Shown in pieces: positions 7,751 through 14,696 of a stretch of DNA of 64,000 nucleotides; positions within the stretch are counted from its first letter, which is position 1; every line of letters starts with the position of its first letter. The stretch lies in NCBI RefSeq assembly GCF_014287275.1, contig NZ_JACONZ010000002.1:62001-126000 (forward strand). The letters are read 5' to 3'. The notes beneath the pieces were generated by a model that was not told the origin of the DNA, made no database searches, and worked only from the letters and a program-made list of their open reading frames with translations. The position numbers and the translations under genes are program-made. Source of the DNA: Anaerofilum hominis. Its GTDB lineage: Bacteria > Bacillota > Clostridia > Oscillospirales > Ruminococcaceae.

Positions 7751-8476
7751 TCAGCCCTTTTCCCCGCGGCGTTCGGCGGGCTTTTTCTCCGGCCCTTTCA
7801 TCCGCAGCTCGCTGGCCTTGATCAGGTTCAGCAGGCTGGTGGCATAGAGGGGATATTCCCGCGAGAGGCTCTCGGTGGTCATGGCAAAGCTGCCGGTGTC
7901 CTTGACCGGGTCGCCCAGACCGACGTCCTGGCCGGACAGAATGGCCTTGGTATTCGCCGCCGCCCGCGCCATCTCCGCTTCGGCATAGCCGCCGCAGACC
8001 TCCCGCGGTACGCTGAACAGCACCGGGGCGTTTTTGGGGTTGGAGCCGTAGAGCAGGCGGAACATGCGGTAAACGGCCAGCATCAGGTAGCCGCTGATCT
8101 CGCCCACCAGCCCTTTGTTGGGGCAGCTGTTCAGCTTGTCGAACAGGATGTTGAGCGAGTTTGCGATCAGCTTTTTGTTGAGGGTGGGCAGCAGGCTGCC
8201 GCGGTAGATGCCGTCTTTGGCGCTCTCCGGGCCGGGCAGGTCTTCCACTTTCAGGGTCAGGCCGCTGCGGTCGGCGCTGCGGCCCAACAGGTAATCGCAG
8301 GACACGTTGTAGAAATCAGCCACCCGCACCACAAAGTCAAGCCCGCACTCGCGGATGCCCTTTTCGTAGTGGGACAGCAGCGCCTGAGAGACCCCCAGGT
8401 GCGCCGCGGCCTCTTTCTGGGTGATGCCGCGCTCTTTGCGCAGCAGTGTGATGATACGGCTGAAGTCCTGTGACAT
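7751..8476 (-). CDS. XRE-family transcriptional regulator with unassigned C-terminal domain
   Basis: 241 aa. Residues about 6-64 are a Cro/CI helix-turn-helix (RKERGITQKEAAAHLGVS, then SHYEKG, FYNVSCDYLLG), typical of clostridial XRE proteins. Residues 75-241 are a soluble helical domain that I do not recognise; it may bind a ligand or mediate oligomerisation. The ATG at 8474-8476 is preceded by AAAAGGGG and lies after the promoter; the longer frame would start upstream of this ribosome site. It is transcribed away from the histidine phosphatase gene, and the 142-base gap has repeated TTGTAAAT motifs that could be its operator. Confidence 0.85.
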   Translation of the reverse strand: MSQDFSRIITLLRKERGITQKEAAAHLGVSQALLSHYEKGIRECGLDFVVRVADFYNVSCDYLLGRSADRSGLTLKVEDLPGPESAKDGIYRGSLLPTLNKKLIANSLNILFDKLNSCPNKGLVGEISGYLMLAVYRMFRLLYGSNPKNAPVLFSVPREVCGGYAEAEMARAAANTKAILSGQDVGLGDPVKDTGSFAMTTESLSREYPLYATSLLNLIKASELRMKGPEKKPAERRGEKG

Positions 8477-8546
8477 GAATACAAACCCCTTTTCCCACCG
8501 CTGCGGCCCCCTTGCGGCCGCAAAAAAGTCAGACAACGTATTGTAA

Positions 8547-8575
8547 ATTATAAAACAGAAAAAACAGATTGTAAA
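8547..8575 (-). promoter_or_regulatory. XRE gene promoter with direct repeats
   Basis: Minus-strand TTTACA (8570-8575), 17 bases, TATAAT (8547-8552). The plus-strand word ATTGTAAAT occurs twice about 29 bases apart around this promoter (near 8540 and 8569), a possible regulator site. Confidence 0.75.
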
Positions 8576-8583
8576 TAAGAAAA

Positions 8584-8602
8584 AACGTCAAAAAACGACG
8601 TT
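8584..8602. promoter_or_regulatory. Small inverted repeat before the histidine phosphatase gene
   Basis: AACGTC-AAAAAAC-GACGTT, a perfect 6-bp stem ending 16 bases before the ATG. It may be an operator or a leader hairpin; the function is not determined. Confidence 0.4.
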
Positions 8603-8618
8603 AAATTTTGGGGGAACT

Positions 8619-9269
8619 ATGAAAACGTTCAAATTGTACCTGCTGCGCCACGGTTTGACCGAGGCGAATTTCAACGGCGTTTATGCGGGCAGCGGCACCG
8701 ACCTGCCGCTGTCGGACGAGGGGGCCGCGCAGCTGGACCGCCTGCGGGAAGATTTTGAATATCCCCGCGCGGGCCTTGTCTTTGTCTCCCCGCTGCTGCG
8801 CGCGCGGCAGAGCGCCGATATCCTCTACCCGGGCGTGCGCCAAATCGGCATCGAGGATCTGCGGGAGATCCACTTTGGGGAGTTCGAGGGCAAAACGGTG
8901 GAACAGCTGCAGCAGGACCCGGTCTATCACCGCTGGCTCGACCCCGCGCAGCAGCTGACCCCGCCGGGCGGCGAGAGCGGGGCGGCCTTTGCCCAGCGGG
9001 CGGGCGGAGTGCTGGAAAAACTCTGCGAGTATATGGTGCGCAGCGATACGCCGGAGGCCGCGGTGGTCACCCATGGGGGACTGATCATGACCGCCCTGGC
9101 CATGCACGCCGTGCCCCGCCGCGCGCCGCAGCAATGGGCCTGCGACCCCGGCTGCGGCTTTGCGGTGCAGACCAGCGCCGCCAGCCTGATGCGGGACGGC
9201 ACAGTGGAGGCGCTGGAGATCATCCCCTATGGGTACGGGGACTACTGCGCCGGACAGACGGGGGAATAA
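8619..9269 (+). CDS. Histidine phosphatase superfamily protein
   Basis: 216 aa. The catalytic motif LRHG places the phospho-accepting His at residue 11; a later THGG supplies the second His of the pocket, and Glu in the LREIHFGEFEG block fits the acid role. The family covers cofactor-dependent phosphoglycerate mutases, cobalamin-pathway alpha-ribazole phosphatases and broad phosphatases. With cobO about 1.5 kb away and serC-serA about 3 kb away, alpha-ribazole phosphatase or phosphoserine phosphatase are both plausible, but the genes are not in one operon and motifs cannot decide. GGGGG precedes the ATG. Confidence 0.88.
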   Translation: MKTFKLYLLRHGLTEANFNGVYAGSGTDLPLSDEGAAQLDRLREDFEYPRAGLVFVSPLLRARQSADILYPGVRQIGIEDLREIHFGEFEGKTVEQLQQDPVYHRWLDPAQQLTPPGGESGAAFAQRAGGVLEKLCEYMVRSDTPEAAVVTHGGLIMTALAMHAVPRRAPQQWACDPGCGFAVQTSAASLMRDGTVEALEIIPYGYGDYCAGQTGE

Positions 9270-9374
9270 GCGGCCGGCGCGGGCCTGGCGCCAGGGCTGG
9301 GAGCTCGTCCTACCGCGCCGGGCAGCCAGGGGGACAAGCGGCTGTAGGGACGGCGCAAAAAGGTCCGCAAAAAG

Positions 9375-9420
9375 CGGATGCGCGTCCGCGCAGGCAGCTG
9401 CCCGCGCGGACGCGCATCCG
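9375..9420. terminator. Long perfect hairpin between convergent genes
   Basis: A 17-bp perfect stem (9375-9391 with 9404-9420) encloses GGCAGCTGCC, itself a palindrome. T-rich tracts lie on both sides (CTTTTTGCGG on the minus strand, CTGTTTTTTG on the plus strand), so it probably works for both converging genes. The rest of 9270-9550 is empty. Confidence 0.75.
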
Positions 9421-9550
9421 AGAAGATCCCGCTGTTTTTTGTCAGCCTGCCCCGCCAGTACCCGCGCCCGCAGAAAAAGGCGCAGGCGGCCTGCGCCGCA
9501 GGGATGCCCCATGCGGGAACTCGTGTATAAAAGGGCCCGGCGCCGCCGGT

Positions 9551-10543
9551 TCAGATCTTCGGCCCCCTGGCCAGCGCCTCTTTGAGCATGGCGAAGAACC
9601 TGTCCTTGTCCGCCTTGTAGGCCACGACGGTGTTGGAACTCTCGTCATTTCCCCTGCGCTGGTCCACGATCAGCTGGCCGTCGGCCGCGCCCCCGCTGAT
9701 GTCGATATCGCACTTTTGGCGCCGCGCGTCCAGCATGACCGCTTCGTCCAGCACCCAGGCCACCGCCAGCGCGTCGTGGATGGGCTCGGCTTTGCCGTCG
9801 GTGGACCCCATGCGCAGGCTGGCCGCCGCCCGGGTCTTGACCATATCGCCGGCCAGCTTGCCCGCCCGGGTGCCAAGGCCGATCAGTTCGTCGGCGTCCT
9901 CCAGCGTCAGCATGGCCGAGTGAGTGGCGTTCAGCGGCACGATGCGCACTTTCACGCCGGAATCCAGCACGATCTTCACCGCCTCCGGGTCGTGGAAGAA
10001 GTTGGCCTCGGCCACGGCGGTGGCGTTGCCCATGTTCACCGCGCCGCCCATAAAGACGACTTCCTCAATGTTTTCAGCGATCGAGGGGTCCATGCGGAAC
10101 GCCATGCCGATATTGGTGGCCGGGCCCACAGGGATAAGGGTCACTTTGCTGTCCGCTTTTTTGACGGCGTCGATCAGGAAGGTGCAGGCGTGGATGGGCT
10201 CCGGTTTGCCCACCGCGTCGGGGATGGGCATTTTTGCAGGGTGGATCGAGTACTCCACGCCGTCCTCCACGATGGAGATGCGGTTGACGGGGTTGTTTGC
10301 CACGCGGCCCGGGGTCAGCTCGCGCACCATGGCCGCGGGACAGCCCTGATAGACCGGAATGCCCGCGTCCACCAGCTCCACCACCTGCAGGGTGTTGGCG
10401 ACGCAGTCCTCCACGCAGCGATTGCCCCAGGTCACGGTCACGCCCAGGATGTCCAGTTTGCCCGAGAGGATGGCGAGCAGCAGAGCCACCGCGTCATCCG
10501 AGCCGGTGTCCACGTCCAAAATCACTTTTTTTCGAAGTTCCAT
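9551..10543 (-). CDS. Nucleoside hydrolase (IU-NH family)
   Basis: 330 aa, a normal length. The calcium-binding signature ILDVDTGSDDA is at residues 8-18, and the active-site block near the end includes HDALAVAW. These enzymes cleave the N-glycosidic bond of purine or pyrimidine ribonucleosides to give ribose and free base for salvage. Substrate preference cannot be read. AAGGAG lies 8 bases before the ATG, and it has its own promoter. It stands alone, converging with the histidine phosphatase. The BMP-type importer at 60-64 kb may bring in its substrates, but there is no genetic linkage. Confidence 0.93.
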   Translation of the reverse strand: MELRKKVILDVDTGSDDAVALLLAILSGKLDILGVTVTWGNRCVEDCVANTLQVVELVDAGIPVYQGCPAAMVRELTPGRVANNPVNRISIVEDGVEYSIHPAKMPIPDAVGKPEPIHACTFLIDAVKKADSKVTLIPVGPATNIGMAFRMDPSIAENIEEVVFMGGAVNMGNATAVAEANFFHDPEAVKIVLDSGVKVRIVPLNATHSAMLTLEDADELIGLGTRAGKLAGDMVKTRAAASLRMGSTDGKAEPIHDALAVAWVLDEAVMLDARRQKCDIDISGGAADGQLIVDQRRGNDESSNTVVAYKADKDRFFAMLKEALARGPKI

Positions 10544-10621
10544 CTTTATGCTCCTTTCGGCCGTTTGGCCATATCCTACAAAAAATAGATCAAATGATTA
10601 AAAAATAAAGCTATTTTACAT

Positions 10622-10650
10622 ATTATATCATCTTTTCCCTTTTTTGGAAA
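10622..10650 (-). promoter_or_regulatory. Promoter of the nucleoside hydrolase gene
   Basis: Minus-strand TTTCCA (10645-10650), 17 bases, TATAAT (10622-10627). The leader of about 70 bases is AT-rich. Confidence 0.7.
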
Positions 10651-10742
10651 GCATTACTGCCAAAAAATGATCCAGTGCGCCAAGGCGCTCCAAAAGAGGC
10701 GCGCGGCCGCCGTGCGGCGGGCGAAACAGCGCCGTGCGGCGG

Positions 10743-10771
10743 TTGACTTTTCCATTCTGTCCGCGTACACT
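10743..10771 (+). promoter_or_regulatory. cobO promoter
   Basis: TTGACT (10743-10748), 17 bases, TACACT (10766-10771). No cobalamin riboswitch fits in the roughly 40 bases before the start. Confidence 0.7.
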
Positions 10772-10814
10772 TTTTGCAAAAGCGCCGGCCGGGGGCCGGG
10801 AGGAGGCGGAGGCC

Positions 10815-11333
10815 ATGGAGCGCGGCCTGGTGGAGATCTATTACGGCGACGGCAAGGGCAAGACCACCGCGGCGGCGGGCCTGTGTGCCCGCGCCGCCGG
10901 GCAGGGGCTGCGGGCGGGCTTTTTTCAGTTTTTAAAGGGGCGCGCCAGCGGCGAGCAGGCCGCGCTGGCAAAGCTGGGGGTGCGGGTGTCCGCACCGCCG
11001 CAGAGCGATAAATTCATCTTTCAGATGAGCGCCGCAGAGCAGGCCGAGGCCGCGCGGGTGCAAAACGCCAACCTGGCCGCTGCGGCCCTGGCGGCCCCCG
11101 GGCTGGACCTGCTGGTGCTGGACGAGGCCCTGACCGCCATGGACCTTGGGGTGCTGGACCGGCGGCAGCTGCTGCAGCTGGCGCGCGAAAAGCCCGCCGG
11201 GCTGGAGCTGGTGATCACCGGGCACCGGCCGGATGTGGAGCTGTTCGGGCTGGCGGATTACATCACCCGCTTTACCGCTGAGCGGCATCCCTATGAGCAC
11301 GGGATCGGGGCGCGCAGGGGCATAGAGTATTGA
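10815..11333 (+). CDS. cobO: Cob(I)alamin adenosyltransferase, CobO/CobA type
   Basis: 172 aa cytosolic enzyme that transfers the adenosyl group of ATP to cob(I)alamin or cobinamide. The P-loop GDGKGKTT is at residues 11-18. The block LLVLDEALTAMDLGVL and the later VITGHRPD match the CobA fold. The start ATG at 10815 has GGAGGAGGCGGAGG upstream; the frame is open 81 bases further but without a ribosome site. It is monocistronic, with no other cobalamin gene in the window apart from the histidine phosphatase, one possible pathway enzyme. This suggests corrinoid salvage rather than a local synthesis cluster. Confidence 0.95.
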   Translation: MERGLVEIYYGDGKGKTTAAAGLCARAAGQGLRAGFFQFLKGRASGEQAALAKLGVRVSAPPQSDKFIFQMSAAEQAEAARVQNANLAAAALAAPGLDLLVLDEALTAMDLGVLDRRQLLQLAREKPAGLELVITGHRPDVELFGLADYITRFTAERHPYEHGIGARRGIEY

Positions 11334-11386
11334 AGTGGTTTTCCTGAAAGTGTGCGCGCGCAAAACACATTTGTAGGGCTATCAAA

Positions 11387-11413
11387 AAAAGCGGCGGAAT
11401 CCCCGCCGCTTTT
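11387..11413. terminator. Terminator after cobO
   Basis: A GCGGCGG/CCGCCGC stem flanked by an A run and TTTT, able to work in both directions, about 55 bases past the cobO stop. Confidence 0.8.
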
Positions 11414-11563
11414 CTTACAGTTTTGCCGTATTTTTCGCGCGGGAAATTCGGTACAATAAAAAGTACAGGATGGGCGGCCCGGTCCCCGGGCCGCCCGCCG
11501 TACAGGCGCCGCGCCCGCCTGACCCGGCGCGAAAAAACAGGATCATCCGGAGGGAGAACGAAA

Positions 11564-12646
11564 ATGGCCAGAGTGTACAACTTCAGCGCGGGCCCGTCAA
11601 TGCTGCCCGAGAGCGTGCTCAAAAAAGCGCAGAGCGAGCTTTTGGAGTACGGGAGCAGCGGTCAATCTGTGATGGAGATGAGTCATCGCTCCAGCGTGTA
11701 CGACGCCATCATCCGCGATGTGGAATCCTCCCTGCGGCGGGTGCTCGCCATCCCCGAAAATTATAAGGTGGGCTTTTTTCAGGGCGGCGCTTCCACCCAG
11801 TTCGCCATGGTGCCCTTGAACCTGATGACCACCGGCAAAGCGGATTATATCGTCACCGGGAACTTTTCAAAAAAGGCCGCCGAAGAGGCCGCCAAGTTCG
11901 GCGAGGCGCGGATAGTCGCTTCCAGCAAGGACAGAAATTTCACCTATATCCCGGACGTGAAAGCCATCGATTATTCAAAGGACGCCAGCTATCTCCACAT
12001 CTGTGAAAACAACACCATCTTCGGCACCCGCTATGCGGAGCTGCCCCAGGTGGAGGGGGTGCCCCTGGTGGCGGATATGAGCAGCTGCATCCTCTCCCGC
12101 CCCACCGACGTTTCAAAGTATGGGCTGCTCTATTTCGGCGTGCAGAAAAACGTTGCCCCGGCCGGTATGGCGGTGGCCGTCGTGCGGGAGGACCTGCTGG
12201 GCCGCGCGGCGGAGAGCGTGCCCACGATGCTCAATTACAAGACGATCATCGACGCGGACAGCATGTACAATACCCCGCCCTGCTGGTGCATTTATATGAT
12301 GGGCCTTGTGCTGCACTACATTGAGGACGAGGTGGGCGGCCTTGCGCAGATGGAAAAGCGCAACAACGAGAAAGCCGCCCTGCTGTATGACTATCTGGAC
12401 AGCCAGGAGTTTTTCACCAACCCGGTGGAGAAGAAATACCGCAGCGTGATGAACGTCACCTTCACCAGCCCCAGCCCGGAGCTGGACAAAAAGTTCTGCG
12501 CCCAGGCGGAGCAGGCGGGCCTGGTGAACCTGAAAGGCCACCGGCTGGTGGGCGGCATGCGCGCCTCCATCTACAACGCCATGCCGCGCGCGGGCGTGGA
12601 AAAACTGGTGGAGTTCATGCGAGAATTTGAAAGGGAGAACGGGTGA
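11564..12646 (+). CDS. serC: Phosphoserine aminotransferase
   Basis: 360 aa PLP enzyme that converts 3-phosphohydroxypyruvate and glutamate to phosphoserine in serine synthesis. Family marks are YNFSAGPSMLP at the start, FFQGGAS near 68, and the PLP-binding Lys195 in GVQKN. It ends with LVGGMRASIYNAMP. ATG at 11564 has GGAGGGAGAACG upstream; the frame is open 141 bases earlier but that part covers the promoter. The -10 is TACAAT at 11452-11457 with no good -35. It overlaps serA by GTGA, so the two steps of the pathway are translationally coupled. Confidence 0.97.
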   Translation: MARVYNFSAGPSMLPESVLKKAQSELLEYGSSGQSVMEMSHRSSVYDAIIRDVESSLRRVLAIPENYKVGFFQGGASTQFAMVPLNLMTTGKADYIVTGNFSKKAAEEAAKFGEARIVASSKDRNFTYIPDVKAIDYSKDASYLHICENNTIFGTRYAELPQVEGVPLVADMSSCILSRPTDVSKYGLLYFGVQKNVAPAGMAVAVVREDLLGRAAESVPTMLNYKTIIDADSMYNTPPCWCIYMMGLVLHYIEDEVGGLAQMEKRNNEKAALLYDYLDSQEFFTNPVEKKYRSVMNVTFTSPSPELDKKFCAQAEQAGLVNLKGHRLVGGMRASIYNAMPRAGVEKLVEFMREFERENG

Positions 12647-13815
12647 GAAAAATGCAGGAGATTTTGACCCTGAACAGCATTTCCCCCAAGGGGGTGGAGC
12701 GGCTGTCCAGCAGCCTGTTCCATGTCGCAGACGATGTGGAGGCCCCGGCGGGCATTTTGGTGCGCAGCCAGAACATGCACGAGATGGAGCTGCCCGAAAG
12801 CCTGCTGGCCATCGCCCGGGCGGGCGCGGGCACCAACAATATCCCCGTCGAACAGTGCACTGCCCGCGGCGTGGTGGTCTTCAACACGCCGGGCGCCAAC
12901 GCAAACGCGGTGAAAGAGCTGACGATCGCCGGGCTGATCATGGCCTGCCGCAACCTGGCCCCGGCGTTGGACTGGGTCGGGGGCCTCAAGGGCGAGGGGG
13001 ACGCCGTCGCCAAGCTGGTGGAAAAGGGCAAGAGCCGCTTTGTCGGCCCCGAGCTGGCGGGCAAGCGCCTGGGGGTCATCGGCCTGGGGGCCATCGGCGT
13101 CAAGGTGGCGAACGTCGCCACCCATCTGGGGCTGGAGGTCTACGGCTACGACCCCTATATCTCGGTGGAGGCGGCCTGGAACCTCTCCCGCAACGTCATC
13201 CACTGCGTCAACCTGAACGATCTGTACAGCCAGTGCGACCTCATCACGGTCCACGTGCCGGTGACCAAGGACACCGTTGGCCTGATCAACAGCGAAGCCA
13301 TTGCCCAGATGAAGCAGGGGGTGCGCATCGTCAACTTTGCCCGCGGCGAGCTGGTCGACAACGGCGCCCTGCTGGCAGGGGTGCGCACCGGCCGGGTGGG
13401 CTGTTATGTCTGTGATTTCCCCACCGAGGAGCTGCTGGGCGAGCCGGGCGTGGTGGCGCTGCCCCACCTTGGCGCTTCCACGCCGGAGAGCGAGGAGAAC
13501 TGCGCCGTCATGGCGGCGGATCAGCTGAGGGATTATCTGCTCAACGGCAACATCCACAACAGTGTGAACCTGCCCAATGTGGAGCTGCCCCGGGTAGGCG
13601 GCAGCCGCATCTGCGTGCTGCACAAAAATGTGCCCGGTATGCTGTCCGGCATCACCGGCGCGGCCAGCGAGGCAGGGCTGAACATCGAAAATCTGGTAAA
13701 CAAAAGCCGCAGGGACGTGGCCTATACCATGCTGGACGTCTCCGGCAACGTGGGCGGCGGCGTGGTGGCGCGTCTCAAGGGCCTGGAGGGCTGCATCCGG
13801 GTGCGCATCATCTGA
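12643..13815 (+). CDS. serA: D-3-phosphoglycerate dehydrogenase with C-terminal ACT domain
   Basis: 390 aa. It oxidises 3-phosphoglycerate to 3-phosphohydroxypyruvate, the entry step to serine. It has the D-2-hydroxyacid dehydrogenase catalytic domain, the NAD motif VIGLGAIG near 145-152, catalytic Arg in NFARGE and His in PHLGAST. Residues about 320-390 form a short ACT domain (LHKNVPGMLSGITG), often the serine feedback site. The start is GTG at 12643, overlapping the serC stop, with AAGGGAG at good distance; ATG at 12652 is an alternative. No serB-type phosphatase follows; the operon ends in a long hairpin. Confidence 0.96.
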   Translation: MRKMQEILTLNSISPKGVERLSSSLFHVADDVEAPAGILVRSQNMHEMELPESLLAIARAGAGTNNIPVEQCTARGVVVFNTPGANANAVKELTIAGLIMACRNLAPALDWVGGLKGEGDAVAKLVEKGKSRFVGPELAGKRLGVIGLGAIGVKVANVATHLGLEVYGYDPYISVEAAWNLSRNVIHCVNLNDLYSQCDLITVHVPVTKDTVGLINSEAIAQMKQGVRIVNFARGELVDNGALLAGVRTGRVGCYVCDFPTEELLGEPGVVALPHLGASTPESEENCAVMAADQLRDYLLNGNIHNSVNLPNVELPRVGGSRICVLHKNVPGMLSGITGAASEAGLNIENLVNKSRRDVAYTMLDVSGNVGGGVVARLKGLEGCIRVRII

Positions 13816-13880
13816 CCGGCAGCCCGAACGGCCGGCGGCAGGCCGGCAAAGCCGGGCTGAAAAAGAAAACAGGGACCCCA

Positions 13881-13966
13881 AAAATAAAAGTGAAGAGATC
13901 GGCCCCGCGCCCGCAGGCGCACCCGCCCCCGGCGGGGGAAGAGGCCGATCTCTTCACTTTTATTTT
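13881..13966. terminator. Bidirectional terminator with 24-bp perfect arms
   Basis: Arms 13881-13904 and 13943-13966 are perfect inverted copies, starting AAAATAAAAGTGAAGAG and ending in TTTTATTTT, around a 38-base GC-rich loop. It sits between converging serA and the cyclase gene. Confidence 0.85.
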
Positions 13967-14012
13967 TGCCGGCCGGGGGCTGCGCCCCGGCCGCCTCCCG
14001 CTTTTTGGCGGG

Positions 14013-14576
14013 CTACCGTTCCGCCACCACCCGGCAGGGCAGGCCGGTCATGCCGGAAAAATTCATGGGATAGGTGTGGACGACGCAGCGGGCGGTGGGG
14101 TCCCCCTCCAGCACGCGGTCCAGCCGGCAGAGGTTCTCGACTACAAAAGTCCCGCGGTCTGCGCAGCGCTGGTCCGCCGGCGTGTGTTCGGGCCCGCGCC
14201 GGATGCCGGCGCAGTCCACCCCGATCAGGGAGACGCGGCGCTCCAGCAGGGCGCTGATAAGCGCCTGCGAGAGCTGGGGATGCTGTTTGAAATAGGCGGC
14301 GGTGCCGTAGCCCGCTTCGTCCAGAAAGCCGGTGTAAAAGGCGGCGAACGTCCCCGGCTCCAGCAGGGAGAGATCCACGTCCTCCGGCTCGATCTCCTGG
14401 CCGCGCAGGGCTGAAACATCGAAAAACACGCCCTGCCTGCGCACATAGTCCAGCGGGAACTCCCGGTCCATCACGTCAAAGTGGGTGCCCAGATGCCCGG
14501 TGAGCGCCTTTTTTTCACGGCCCTGGGCGTCCGCGGCCAGGGCCGGGGTCACCCGCAGGGTCAGGTCGATCAGCAT
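14013..14576 (-). CDS. Cyclase-family (kynurenine formamidase-like) hydrolase
   Basis: 187 aa. The metal-binding signature HLGTHFDV at about residues 28-35 corresponds to the HxGTHxD motif of the cyclase/KynB family. The later block LIGVDCAGIRRGPEHTPAD matches the family's second conserved region. Members hydrolyse amide or lactone bonds; the substrate here is unknown. It is shorter than typical KynB (about 210 aa), and the Pro-His following HxGTHxD in classic members is replaced by MDREF, so catalysis may differ. AAGGAGGAAACC precedes the ATG. No tryptophan-degradation gene is near. Confidence 0.75.
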   Translation of the reverse strand: MLIDLTLRVTPALAADAQGREKKALTGHLGTHFDVMDREFPLDYVRRQGVFFDVSALRGQEIEPEDVDLSLLEPGTFAAFYTGFLDEAGYGTAAYFKQHPQLSQALISALLERRVSLIGVDCAGIRRGPEHTPADQRCADRGTFVVENLCRLDRVLEGDPTARCVVHTYPMNFSGMTGLPCRVVAER

Positions 14577-14696
14577 GGTGGTTTCCTCCTTGAACAGGGC
14601 GCAGTACCCTGTCCCTGCATTTTTTTACAGACCGCCGGGTGGGGAGCTTTGCCGGGGGCGGCGGTCGTTTTTTTGCGCTGCCCAGCCGCCGGCGCT

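Noticed and set aside
9134-10588. 484-codon plus-strand frame
   Set aside because: It is the antisense of the nucleoside hydrolase, whose motifs, promoter and ribosome site are clear.
11452-11457. Full promoter for serC
   Set aside because: TACAAT is present but no acceptable -35 lies at 16-18 bases, so only the -10 is mentioned in the serC entry.
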